Source: Paraburkholderia kururiensis JCM 10599 = LMG 19447 (lineage in GTDB: Bacteria > Pseudomonadota > Gammaproteobacteria > Burkholderiales > Burkholderiaceae). Taken from it: 64,000 nt of DNA. The stretch lies in assembly GCF_003986935.1 (NCBI RefSeq), contig NZ_RJZE01000004.1, positions 284,008 through 348,007 on the forward strand, given 5' to 3'. The position numbers and the translations under genes are program-made. Shown here piece by piece: positions 50,210 through 59,255 of this stretch. Each line of letters opens with the position of its first letter. Within the stretch, counting starts at the first letter, position 1. Below the pieces are notes generated by a model that saw only the letters and a list, made by a program, of their open reading frames with translations, ran no database searches and was not told the DNA's origin.

Positions 50210-51400
50210 ATGAACATCCTGTTCACGATCCACCACACCCTGAGCCGCAGCGCCGGCGCGCCCGGCGTCACCGTGAAGCTTGCCGAGGCGCTGCGTCAGC
50301 GCGGCCATAACGTGCGCATCTTTTCGCACGACGACGTGAAAGGGGTGACAGGCATGTTGCGAACGATGCTCTTCCCCTGGTTCGTGCTCGCGCACGTGCT
50401 GATGCACCCGGAGTACGACGTGCTCGATATGTCGTCCGGCGACGGCTGGCTCATCAACTTCGCGCGCCATGCGTTCGGCTGGCGTCCCAAACAGTTGTCC
50501 GTCACGCGCAGTCACGGCATGGAGCCGGTCGTGCACGAACTCTTTCTGGAACGCTGCCGCAACGGCGAGGAAGACCGCTCGTGGCGCTATCCCCTTTATC
50601 ACGGCGGCTTGCGGCTCTGGGAGTGCACGAAGTCGTTCGCCTGGGCCGATGTCGCGATGCTGCTCAACGATACGGAATGCGAATTTGCCGTAACGAAGCT
50701 CGGCTTTCCGGGCGACCACGTGGTGCAGATCGACAACGGCATCGACGAGACCTTTGCCTCGGTGGCGCGCGCAGCGCTGAGCGCCCAGAGCGAGCCGGCG
50801 CACGCGCAGGAACACAGCGTCGAGCCGATGCCCGCTGCGCCCACGAAGCTCGCCTTCATGGGCCGCGCGAACTACTGGAAGGGGATCGAGACGATGACGA
50901 AGGCGGTGCCCGCGCTCTTTGCGCGCAATCCGCAGCTCACGCTCACGCTGTTCGGCACGGGCGAGGGCGCCGAGGCGACGCTCGCGCGCTTTCCCGAGTC
51001 GATTCGCGAACGCATCACCGCAGTGCCCGCATTCGACAATGCGCAGTTGCCTGCGCTGCTCGCGTCGCATCACATCCTGATGTTTCCCTCGATGTACGAA
51101 GGCTTTCCGCTTTCGCCGCTCGAAGCCATGGCGTGCGGACTCGTGCCGGTGGGCTCGAACATCGGCGGATTGCGTGCGTTCCTGCGCCACGGCGACAACG
51201 GCCTCATCGTGCCGCCCGGTCATGCGGAGGCGCTGGCGAGCGCGGTGCAGTCGCTCGTCGACGATCCCGCGTACTGGGCGCGTCTGCAACGCTGTGCACG
51301 GGAAACGTCGCTCGACTACGCGTGGGAGAAGGTCGCGCATCGCTTCGAGCGGCTCTATGCGGCGCGCCGGCAGCGGCGGCTGGATACGGTGGCCGCGTGA
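50210..51400 (+). CDS. Glycosyltransferase, GT4 family
   Basis: 396 aa. ILFTIHHTLSRSAGAPGVTV, TRSHGMEPVVHELF, VVQIDNGIDETF, FMGRANYWKGIETM and FPSMYEGFPLSPLEAMACG form the two lobes and E-x7-E site of a GT4 enzyme. The ATG at 50210 has no strong ribosome site. It is separated by gaps of 166 and 313 bp from its neighbours, unlike the tightly overlapping genes before it. Confidence 0.86.
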   Translation: MNILFTIHHTLSRSAGAPGVTVKLAEALRQRGHNVRIFSHDDVKGVTGMLRTMLFPWFVLAHVLMHPEYDVLDMSSGDGWLINFARHAFGWRPKQLSVTRSHGMEPVVHELFLERCRNGEEDRSWRYPLYHGGLRLWECTKSFAWADVAMLLNDTECEFAVTKLGFPGDHVVQIDNGIDETFASVARAALSAQSEPAHAQEHSVEPMPAAPTKLAFMGRANYWKGIETMTKAVPALFARNPQLTLTLFGTGEGAEATLARFPESIRERITAVPAFDNAQLPALLASHHILMFPSMYEGFPLSPLEAMACGLVPVGSNIGGLRAFLRHGDNGLIVPPGHAEALASAVQSLVDDPAYWARLQRCARETSLDYAWEKVAHRFERLYAARRQRRLDTVAA

Positions 51401-51713
51401 AGGGTGGAGCTTCGCGGGGCTTCGTTGGGCCGAGCCGGGGGCTTCGCGGGGCCGCTTCGTTGGACTGTTTCGTTGGACTGTTTCGTCGGCGCACGAAGCG
51501 CTGGAAATGTGCGCTCGGGCCTGTTGCTGCGCGACGTGCCGTAAGCCTTCTCGAAGCCGCCTGAAAGCATACGGGGTCGCCTGAAACCGCAGCAAGTCCG
51601 AGGTGCCCGCCAGCGTGGCGCAGACCACAGACTCGAAGCGTTTGTGCCGTGCAGTATCGGCTCTGACATTCGGCTCTGGCACGCGGTTCTGGCACTTCTC
51701 ATCGGCATCGGTC
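51401..51713. other. Intergenic region with short repeats upstream of the flippase
   Basis: 313 bp. It has TTCGCGGGGC-type repeats and a 14-bp tandem duplication (TTCGTTGGACTGTT around 51459-51486). TGGCAC occurs at 51677 and 51690 but without a matching -12 element. The frame of the flippase is open from 51603 but has no ribosome site until 51714. No gene. Confidence 0.45.
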
Positions 51714-53204
51714 ATGAAAGACGCCCCCAAGGCTCCGGGCTTCGCCCGCAACGCGCTGTTCAATCTGCTCGGCAGCGTGCTGCCGCTCGCGGTGGCGCTC
51801 GTCACGGTGCCCATCTATCTGCACCGTATCGGCGACGCGCGTTACGGCGTGCTCGTCACCGTGTGGATGTTGCAGGGCTATTTCGGTTTCTTCGATCTGG
51901 GGCTTACGCGCGCCACGTCGAACCAGGTTGCGCGCATGGGCGGCGCGCCGCACGCGGAGCGCGAGTCGCTGCTGTGGACCGCGGTCGTGCTCAACGCGGC
52001 GTTCGGCGTGCTGGGCGGACTCGTGCTCTACGGCGTAGCGGGGCTTGCGCTCGGCCACGTGTTTCACATGGACGCATCGATTCGCGCCGAAGTCATTCCC
52101 GCGCTGCCGTTCATCGCCTGCGCGGTGCCGATGGCCACGCTCACCGGCGTGTTCTCGGGCGCGCTCGAAGGCATCGAACGGTTCGGGCCGCTCAACGCGG
52201 TGCAGTTCGTCGGCATGCTGCTCTACCAGACGCTGCCGCTCGCCGCGGCGCTGCTGTTCGGCCCGCAACTGGAGCACCTGATTCTGGCCGCGATGGTGGG
52301 CAGCACGCTCACGCTGCTGCTGCTCGCCGCGACCGTTGCGCGCGTGTTTCCGCTGCGCGGCGCGGGCGGTCCCGCGCGCCGCCACGTGCGGCCGCTCTTC
52401 GGCTTCGGCATGTGGGTGACGCTCACGAATCTCGTGAGCCCGCTGCTGGAAGCCGCGGACCGCTTTCTGATCGGCAGCGTCATCAGTGCCAACGCGGTGG
52501 CGTACTACACGGTGCCGTTCAATCTCGCCACGCGGCTGCGGCTCATTCCGGCCGTGCTGTGCCGCACGCTGTTTCCGCGCCTCTCCGCGCTCGCCACGGA
52601 ACATTCGAGCGCGCTTGCCGAACGCGCGATCACGGGGCTCGCCGCGCTCATCACGCCCGTCGTGGTCGTGGGCATGCTCGCGATGCAGCCGTTCCTGCGG
52701 CTCTGGGTGGGCGCGGCGTTCGCCGCGCATGCGTCGCTCGTGGGCGAAGTGCTGCTCGCGGGCGTGTGGATCAACAGCCTCGCGCACGTCGCGTTCGACA
52801 AGCTCCAGGCACAGGGACGCCCCGACGTGGTCGCGCGCCTGCACGTGGTGGAACTGGTGCCGTTCATCGCGCTGCTGTGGGGCGCGATGCACGCCTTCGG
52901 TCTGGTGGGCGCGGCGTTCGCGTGGAGCGTGCGATGCGCGGTCGATGGCGTCGTGCTGATGTGGCTGGCGGGCTATCGCGGCGCGTTCTGGCGCCGGCTC
53001 GTGGCGCCGGTGCTTACGCTCGTTGCCACTTTCGCGCTGATCGCCGCGGGCGGCTGGCCCACGTGGACCGCGACACCGGCGGCGTTGCTGCTCGTGGCGG
53101 TGGCCTGCGTCTGGGCATGGCGCACGGAACCGCTCATCGCGGACGGCGTGCGGCGCTTCGCGACGCGCCTCTCGAGGCGCACGGCGCTCAGGAGGACCTC
53201 ATGA
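51714..53204 (+). CDS. wzx: Wzx-type polysaccharide flippase (MOP superfamily)
   Basis: 496 aa, about 14 membrane helices. NALFNLLGSVLPLAVALVTV, YLHRIGDARYGVLVTVWML, GYFGFFDLGLTRATSNQVA and LLEAADRFLIGSVI are typical of Wzx/RfbX flippases, which turn lipid-linked repeat units to the periplasmic side for Wzy. The ATG at 51714 fits the family start. The upstream GTG at 51603 would add 37 non-family residues. It overlaps the next gene by 4 bp. Confidence 0.9.
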   Translation: MKDAPKAPGFARNALFNLLGSVLPLAVALVTVPIYLHRIGDARYGVLVTVWMLQGYFGFFDLGLTRATSNQVARMGGAPHAERESLLWTAVVLNAAFGVLGGLVLYGVAGLALGHVFHMDASIRAEVIPALPFIACAVPMATLTGVFSGALEGIERFGPLNAVQFVGMLLYQTLPLAAALLFGPQLEHLILAAMVGSTLTLLLLAATVARVFPLRGAGGPARRHVRPLFGFGMWVTLTNLVSPLLEAADRFLIGSVISANAVAYYTVPFNLATRLRLIPAVLCRTLFPRLSALATEHSSALAERAITGLAALITPVVVVGMLAMQPFLRLWVGAAFAAHASLVGEVLLAGVWINSLAHVAFDKLQAQGRPDVVARLHVVELVPFIALLWGAMHAFGLVGAAFAWSVRCAVDGVVLMWLAGYRGAFWRRLVAPVLTLVATFALIAAGGWPTWTATPAALLLVAVACVWAWRTEPLIADGVRRFATRLSRRTALRRTS

Positions 53205-54310
53205 CGCGAGACACGAAAACAGCAGGCCGGGCTCGCAGGCTGCCCGCCATTTCGATTGCGCTCGCCACCTGCAACGGCGCGCGTTATCTGCCGGAACAAC
53301 TGGCGAGCCTCGTGTCGCAGCGCTGGCTGCCGTACGAACTCGTGGTCACCGACGACGGCTCCACAGACGGTACACCCGAACTCGTCGAGATCTTCGCGCA
53401 GCACGCGCCGTTTCCCGTGCGGCTGTATCGCAATGCGGCGCGGCTCGGTTATGCCGAGAACTTTCTGCTGGCGGCCTCGCATTGCCGCGGCGACTGGATC
53501 GCCTTCTGCGACCAGGACGACGTGTGGCGTGCAGACAAGCTCGAACGCGTGGCCGCCGCGGCGGCGGAACCGGGCGTGACGCTCGTGGCGCACCGCGTAT
53601 GCACGGTCGACCAGAACCTGCAGCCGCTCGCGGGCGACACGCTGCACACGTGGGTGCGCAAGCGCGGATCGGGGCCGGGAAGGGTGGCGCCGTTCGGCTT
53701 CTTCGCGGGCATGAAGATCTGCTTCGACGCGGCGCTGCTGCCGCTGCTGCTCGAACGTCCGCGGCTGCCGAATTTTCCGGGCGAGCACACCGAGGTGGCG
53801 CACGACGAGTGGGCGTCGCTGCTCGGTGACGTGACGGGCACGGTGCGCGTGGTGGAGGCGCCGCTCGTCGCGTATCGACAGCATGGCAAGAACGCGTGCG
53901 GCGCGCCGCAGGCGGGGCTGCGTCACGCGCGTGCGCGTGTGGCTGCGAGCGGGGCAGCGGCGTACCGCGAACGCGCGGCGATTGCCGCGCAGTATCGCGA
54001 CGGCCTCGCGCACCTGGCGCAGCGCACACCGACGCGCTTCGCGCCGCAACTGCTCGATGCGTCGCGGCGTTACGAAGCGGTGGGCGAGTATCTGCTCGCG
54101 CGCGCGGCGCTCTACGAATCGCGCAGCGCGTGGCGGCTCACGGCGCAGTTCGTTTCGATGTGCGTGCATTGGCGGTATCGGTACAACCCGTTGCGGCCGG
54201 GCGTGCAGGCGTGCGTGAAAGACCTCGTGCGGGTGGCGCGCGCGTGGCTGCGCAGGCGGCCGGCGCCCACGGTGCCCGTGGCCGGCACCGCGGATGGACC
54301 GCGCGGATGA
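53201..54310 (+). CDS. Glycosyltransferase, GT2 family (rhamnosyltransferase-like)
   Basis: 369 aa. ISIALATCNGARYLPEQLAS, ELVVTDDGSTDGTPELV, YAENFLLAASHCRGDWIAFC, DQDDVW (metal site) and a later HDEWASLLG are the pattern of GT2 rhamnosyltransferase-like enzymes. AGGAGG precedes the ATG, which overlaps the flippase stop. The C-terminal third is helical and basic. It ends the second part of the rightward block. Confidence 0.88.
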   Translation: MTRDTKTAGRARRLPAISIALATCNGARYLPEQLASLVSQRWLPYELVVTDDGSTDGTPELVEIFAQHAPFPVRLYRNAARLGYAENFLLAASHCRGDWIAFCDQDDVWRADKLERVAAAAAEPGVTLVAHRVCTVDQNLQPLAGDTLHTWVRKRGSGPGRVAPFGFFAGMKICFDAALLPLLLERPRLPNFPGEHTEVAHDEWASLLGDVTGTVRVVEAPLVAYRQHGKNACGAPQAGLRHARARVAASGAAAYRERAAIAAQYRDGLAHLAQRTPTRFAPQLLDASRRYEAVGEYLLARAALYESRSAWRLTAQFVSMCVHWRYRYNPLRPGVQACVKDLVRVARAWLRRRPAPTVPVAGTADGPRG

Positions 54311-54568
54311 GGCGTGCGGATGAGGTGTGCGGATGAGGTGAAACGGGGCTGCGTGTGGTTTCGGGGGCCTTGTGCGGGTCGTGGGGCAAGCCGTTGTGCG
54401 GGGTCTCTTAGCCGTCGCCAGGCAAGGCCCCTCAGCGAGCCTTTATGTGGTTTTTGCAGGCGCACAACGCCCTAGGGGTGTGTGCGCACCCGAACAGAAT
54501 GTGCGAGAAGCACGTTGCTTAAATGAGCGTCGACCGGTAAGCCGGGCCGGCGCAAAGGGATGGATCCC

Positions 54569-56404
54569 ATGAGACCTGTCGTGTTCGATGGCTGCTTCGG
54601 CTGGCTCCATGAGGCGGATGGGGAACGCGGCGTCGTACTCTGCAACCCGTTCGGCTACGACGCGCTGTGCACCCATCGCGGCTGGCGCGCGCTCGCGGAG
54701 CGCATCGCGGCGGCGGGCATGCCGGTGCTGCGCTTCGATTACCCCGGCGCGGGCGATTCGGACGGCGCAGAGGACGACCCCGAGCGCCTCGCCGCCTGGC
54801 TGGGCAGTATCGAAGCGGCCATGGCGCGGCTGCGCGAATGGACCAGCGTGAAGCAGGTGTCGCTCGTCGGCTTGCGGCTGGGTGCGACGCTCGCCGCGCT
54901 CGCCGCACAACGCAATGTCGGTAGCGTCGATTCGCTGGTGCTGCTCGCGCCCGCGGTGCTCGGGCGCAACTACGTGCGCGAACTGCGCGCTCACCGGCAG
55001 AGCTGGCTCAGCACGCCGGCCGGCATGAACGCGGACCCCATCGCGAACCCCGACGCCTATGTGGAGGCGTTCGGCTTCGGCATTCACGGCGAGGATATTG
55101 CGCGCCTTGCAGCCGTCGACCTGTGCAAGGACACCCACGCGCCGGCCGCGCGCGTCCTGCTGCTCGATTCGAGCAACCGCACGCGCACGGAAGCGCTGGC
55201 CGCCCATTACGCCGCGCATGGCGTGGAGGTGCAGCACGGCCCGCTCGACGAACTCGACCGCTTTCTCGTGGAAGCGCTGTACAGCGAAGCACCCGCGAGC
55301 GCGTTCGAATGCGTGACGACGTGGCTCGCGGCAGGCGCGTATGAGCGTTCCACCGCTGCGCCGGCGGGTGGGCAAAGCGTGGCTGCATCGGACGACGAAG
55401 CTCCGGCGCTGCGCCTGGCCGGCACGCGCGCCACGGAGCGCCCGGTCGTGTTCGGCGCGTACTTCGGCATCTACTGCGAGCCCGACGTGCCGCGCGCAGG
55501 CGCGCCCGCCATGCTGTTTCTCAACACCGGCGCGAGTCACCACATCGGCGACGGCCGCATCTTCGTGCTGTTCGCGCGGCGGCTCGCGGCGCTCGGCATC
55601 GCGTCGCTGCGCATGGATCTGGGTGGCATCGGCGATGCCACGCCCGTCGCGTCCGAGGTCACGCTCGACACCATCTACTCCGACGACGCCTGCCGCGACG
55701 CCGCGGCAGGCGCCGACTGGCTCGTCGCGCACGGGCACCGTCGCGTGGCCGTATTCGGCGTGTGCGGCGGCGCCTTTGCCGGTCTGCACGCGAGTGCACG
55801 GCATGCCGCCGTGGAGGGCGCGTTCTGCGTGAACCTGCAGAAGTTCATCTGGGACGGCGACGCGCGCGCGCCCGGGGCGCATCAGTTCGCGTCCTCGAAG
55901 GTGTACTGGCGCGCCGCGCTCAACCCCGAGAAGTGGGCACGCGCCCTGCGTGGGCAGAGCCATCCGCTGCGGATCGCCCGCGTGGTGGCCGCGCGGCTCG
56001 CGCGGCGCGGCTGGCTTACGGCGGCGGGCTGGATCGAGCGCTGCACCGGCTGGGCGCTCGCGGCCAACGAGGCGCGCGACCTCGTGCGCTCGATTCATCG
56101 CAAGGGCGTGCGCCTGCGGCTCGTATACGGCGATTACGACGTGGGGCTCGACGAAGCGCGCATCCAGTTCGGCACGCGGCTCGCCGCGCTGCACTGTCAC
56201 GAAGGCGTGCGCGCGGCGACGCTGCCGAAGCTCGACCATGCGTTGTTTACACGGCCCGCGCGCGAGGCCGTGATGGCCGATGCCGAGCGCTGGCTGTTTA
56301 CGGAGCTGATTCAGGCTGCGCCCCACACGGGCGGCCAGTCAGCGCGACCTGCGGCGGCGCGCGCGAGCGCCACGCCGCCGTACCTCGATGGAGCCAGGCT
56401 GTGA
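54569..56404 (+). CDS. Double alpha/beta-hydrolase protein with replaced nucleophiles
   Basis: 611 aa, two fused alpha/beta-hydrolase domains. Domain 1 (1-270) has FDYPGAGDS and SLVGLRLGATLA, where the nucleophile elbow reads GLRLG (101-105) with Arg in place of Ser. Domain 2 (about 300-580) has LNTGASHHIGDGRIFVLFAR, MDLGGIGDA, GVCGG with Cys399, GDYDVGLDE and His557. Such hydrolases occur near exosortase and polysaccharide genes; some carry GLRLG or GLCSG. Domain 1 may be structural and domain 2 active through Cys, perhaps adding or removing acyl groups on the polymer. The ATG at 54569 has AAAGGGA 8 bp upstream. GTGA overlap with the methyltransferase. Confidence 0.83.
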   Translation: MRPVVFDGCFGWLHEADGERGVVLCNPFGYDALCTHRGWRALAERIAAAGMPVLRFDYPGAGDSDGAEDDPERLAAWLGSIEAAMARLREWTSVKQVSLVGLRLGATLAALAAQRNVGSVDSLVLLAPAVLGRNYVRELRAHRQSWLSTPAGMNADPIANPDAYVEAFGFGIHGEDIARLAAVDLCKDTHAPAARVLLLDSSNRTRTEALAAHYAAHGVEVQHGPLDELDRFLVEALYSEAPASAFECVTTWLAAGAYERSTAAPAGGQSVAASDDEAPALRLAGTRATERPVVFGAYFGIYCEPDVPRAGAPAMLFLNTGASHHIGDGRIFVLFARRLAALGIASLRMDLGGIGDATPVASEVTLDTIYSDDACRDAAAGADWLVAHGHRRVAVFGVCGGAFAGLHASARHAAVEGAFCVNLQKFIWDGDARAPGAHQFASSKVYWRAALNPEKWARALRGQSHPLRIARVVAARLARRGWLTAAGWIERCTGWALAANEARDLVRSIHRKGVRLRLVYGDYDVGLDEARIQFGTRLAALHCHEGVRAATLPKLDHALFTRPAREAVMADAERWLFTELIQAAPHTGGQSARPAAARASATPPYLDGARL

Positions 56405-57216
56405 ACCCGACTTCCGACCTCGACCGCATCAACCAGAGCGCGTGGAATTCCCACGATGCCGAGCGCGAGTTCACGCTCGAAAAGACATGGACCGACGCCG
56501 GCGAAGCGGCCGCGTTCGCGTGGATCACGCCGCGCTGCGCGGGCACGCCGCTGCTCGACATTGGCGTGGGCGCGGGCCGCACGATCCCGCTCATGCGCGC
56601 CATCTCCACGGACTACACGGGCATCGACTACACGGAGAAGCTGCTCGAACTCGCGCGCGGCCGCCATCCCGGCGTGGACCTGCGCCACATGGACGCGCGC
56701 GACATGCACACGCTGCCCTCGGATCACTACGGGCTCGTGGAATTCAGCTGGAACGGCATCGACTGCGTGGACTACGAAGACCGCATGCGCATTCTGCGCG
56801 AGATGTTTCGCGTGACGCGTCCCGGCGGCTACGTGCTGGTCTCGTCGCACAACCGCGATGGCCCGGGCTACGGCGAGACGCCGCTCAAGCTGCTGCCGCG
56901 CTTCACGCCGAACCCGGTGCGACTCGGCTGGCGCGTGCTGCGTTCGCTCGTCAGGCTGCCGGTCGCGACCGCCAACTACCTGCGGCACATGAACCTGAAC
57001 CGCGACTATCCGGGCTATTCAGTCCGCGCGGCGGCGGCGCACTACTTCGGCATTGTGATCATCTACACGACGGTGGCGGAGCAGCGGCGGCAACTGACGG
57101 AAACGGGCTTCGTGGACGACGCAGCGTTCGGCAGCGATCAGGGCGACCGCATTGCCGACGACGCGGGCACGAGCAACGCCTGGTGGGTGCATTACGTGGC
57201 GCATAAGCCCGCATGA
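56401..57216 (+). CDS. SAM-dependent methyltransferase
   Basis: 271 aa from a GTG overlapping the hydrolase stop. The class I Rossmann core shows motif I PLLDIGVGAGRTIPLM (about 51-66), GIDYTEKLLELAR (acidic loop), EFSWNGIDCVDYEDRM and MFRVTRPGGYVLVSSHN. Its partner hydrolase and location suggest methylation of a sugar in the exopolysaccharide. Acceptor not known. Probably the last gene of the polysaccharide block. Confidence 0.87.
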   Translation: MNPTSDLDRINQSAWNSHDAEREFTLEKTWTDAGEAAAFAWITPRCAGTPLLDIGVGAGRTIPLMRAISTDYTGIDYTEKLLELARGRHPGVDLRHMDARDMHTLPSDHYGLVEFSWNGIDCVDYEDRMRILREMFRVTRPGGYVLVSSHNRDGPGYGETPLKLLPRFTPNPVRLGWRVLRSLVRLPVATANYLRHMNLNRDYPGYSVRAAAAHYFGIVIIYTTVAEQRRQLTETGFVDDAAFGSDQGDRIADDAGTSNAWWVHYVAHKPA

Positions 57217-57369
57217 ACGGACATGAGCGGACATGAGCGGCTCATAGGCCGTTGGCGAAATGAAGCATCGCTAAAGATCGCAATGAAGACTTGAGCAATC
57301 GACTGACGGCCCGGCGCCTCGTCCGCAGCGGACGAGGCGCCGGGCGCAGCGATTGGGGGAGCAACGACA

Positions 57370-57963
57370 ATGAACCGGATCGCCGAACCTTGCGTCTCCA
57401 TGCGTGAGACCTCGCTTGCATCGGTGCCTGCGCCTGCGGCTCCAACGATGGAGCCCGACGTGCAGCGTGTGGCCGAGCTGCCTGTCGATGCGGGCGAGCG
57501 CTTGTTGCGGCGCGCGTTCGGCCGCTTCGCGACCGGCGTCGTGGTGGTTTCCACCGGCTGCGGCGAGACGCTTCACGCCATGACGGCCAACGCGTTCATG
57601 TCGGGCTCGCTCAGGCCGCCGCTCATCGTGGTCTCCGTGGGGCAGCGCGCGCGCATGCACGATCGGCTCATGACGCATGAATTCTTCGCCGTGAGCGTGC
57701 TCACCGACGAGCAGGAAGCGCACAGCCGGCACTACGCGGGCGAACATCAAACATGGCTCGCGCCGCATTTCAGCGAGGCGCAGGGCGTGCCGGGTATCGC
57801 GTGGCTCGACCGGGCCGTGGCGCGGTTCGCAGCACGCGTAGTGGACCGGCATCCGTGCGGCGACCACACGCTCTTCATCGGCGAGGTACAGGCCTTCTCG
57901 CTCGAAGACCACGCACCGCTGCTGTTCTTCGGCGGTCACTATGCGAACGTCAGGCATCGTTGA
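57370..57963 (+). CDS. Flavin reductase-like FMN-binding protein
   Basis: 197 aa. After about 40 disordered residues come the flavin-reductase motifs LRRAFGRFATGVVVVSTGCG, MTANAFMSGSLRPPLIVVSV, FFAVSVLTDEQEAHSRHYAG and GDHTLFIGEVQAF. Members supply reduced FMN/FAD to a partner monooxygenase. GGGGGA precedes the ATG. It stands 153 bp after the methyltransferase. No monooxygenase is adjacent; the acyl-CoA-dehydrogenase-like protein at 38554-39867 is a possible partner in the same locus. It could also be unrelated. Confidence 0.82.
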   Translation: MNRIAEPCVSMRETSLASVPAPAAPTMEPDVQRVAELPVDAGERLLRRAFGRFATGVVVVSTGCGETLHAMTANAFMSGSLRPPLIVVSVGQRARMHDRLMTHEFFAVSVLTDEQEAHSRHYAGEHQTWLAPHFSEAQGVPGIAWLDRAVARFAARVVDRHPCGDHTLFIGEVQAFSLEDHAPLLFFGGHYANVRHR

Positions 57964-58381
57964 GTTCGGGACCGTGTGGACGTTCTATCCGTGCAACACG
58001 TGAGCAGTATGTGACCAATCCATGTGCAACACGTGTGCTACATGGAAGCCGCACCTGACGATACCTGGCAGTCTGGAATAATTCCGCGCTCGTTTGATAA
58101 CGAGGCTTGACGGGCATGGCTGACGAGGCTACGAACCCCTTCGATCATTGCAAGCTTTGCCGGTTTTTTGCACGTTACGCGAGGCCTGCCGGCGCCCATT
58201 GCTAACCGCGTTGCAGAGTTGAAACAATTCTTCAGAGGGATAACCCTGTCAGGACGTTTCCCACTGGCGCAGTGCCCACGAAGCAAGCAATTTATTGTTA
58301 GATGAGAAGAAGAACACAGACGCGAGGGCGCTTCTTCATCAGTCTTCATAGACAGGCGAAAGCCATATCGGGGAGAGTGCC
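57964..58381. other. Intergenic region upstream of the GntR regulator, with a direct repeat
   Basis: 418 bp. GTGCAACACGTG occurs twice, at 57991-58002 and 58024-58035, 33 bp apart (about three helical turns). The second is extended to the palindrome ACACGTGT. These could be operators of the downstream GntR gene or a terminator-free spacer. No gene. Confidence 0.45.
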
Positions 58382-59101
58382 ATGGAAACGGCCAACAAGG
58401 ATCGTTCGCTCGTCAGCAAGGTGATGGATGGCCTGGTGTCGGGCATCGTCGAGGAAAAGTACGGAGCCATCCTGCCGCCGCAGGATGTGCTCTCGAAGGA
58501 GTTCAACGTCAGCCGCACGGTGATGCGCGAGGCGCTGTCGATGCTGCTCGCGCGACACATGCTCGACGTGCGGCCCAAGATCGGCACGCGCATACGACCC
58601 ATGCGCGACTGGCGCATGCTGGACGAGGACGTGGTGAGCTGGCGTTTTCGAGCCAAGCCTGATTCGCAGTTCCTGCGCGACGTGATCGAGTTTCGCGTGC
58701 TGATCGAGCCGAGGGCATCGGCGCTCGCGGCCATGCGCGCCACGCCTGCCGAGGTCGCCGGCATTCGGGAAGCGTTCGACGCGTTCCGCTCCATCGCTCC
58801 CAACGACCCCGCTTATCAGGACGCCGACGAGTTGTTGCATACGCGCATCGTGGCCGCGAGCGGCAACCAGTTCTTCCAGCAGATGGCGGCTATCGTGCGC
58901 GGTGCACTGTCCGCGGTGAATCCGATCATCATGCGCAAGGAAAGCGCTTGGGAGACGGTTGTGCGTACGCACGGACGCGTGGTTGAAGCGATCGAGCGGC
59001 ACGATCCGAAGGAGGCCGAAGCAGCTTCGCTCGCGCTGATCGACTTCACCTCCGACGAAGTGGAGCAGGCATTCGCGGTCTCGCATGCGGAGCGCGTCTG
59101 A
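58382..59101 (+). CDS. GntR-family regulator, FadR/FCD subfamily
   Basis: 239 aa. N-terminal winged HTH (GAILPPQDVLSKEFNVSRTV, MREALSMLLARHML) and the all-helical FCD domain (FRVLIEPRASALAAMRA, ELLHTRIVAASGNQFFQQM, THGRVVEAI) with the metal-binding Asp/His set. FCD regulators sense sugar acids or other organic acids such as gluconate, galactonate or lactate. GGGGAGAG precedes the ATG. The next gene is an oxidoreductase 154 bp downstream, its probable target. Confidence 0.88.
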   Translation: METANKDRSLVSKVMDGLVSGIVEEKYGAILPPQDVLSKEFNVSRTVMREALSMLLARHMLDVRPKIGTRIRPMRDWRMLDEDVVSWRFRAKPDSQFLRDVIEFRVLIEPRASALAAMRATPAEVAGIREAFDAFRSIAPNDPAYQDADELLHTRIVAASGNQFFQQMAAIVRGALSAVNPIIMRKESAWETVVRTHGRVVEAIERHDPKEAEAASLALIDFTSDEVEQAFAVSHAERV

Positions 59102-59255
59102 GCCATTGAGCGAGGAGGCGCGGCAGGGCGTCTGGCTGGCGATTGCTTGATCGCCGGTTGCGCCGGTTGTGCGGGTTGTGCCGATGCCCGGCTGCGGGTG
59201 CTCGCTGTTGCTGCGACAATGGCGGCTCCCTCACCACAGCCGCACTCCCGAATCG

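Noticed and set aside
51677..51700. Sigma-54 promoter before the flippase gene
   Set aside because: TGGCAC occurs twice, but no GC at the -12 position follows at the required spacing.
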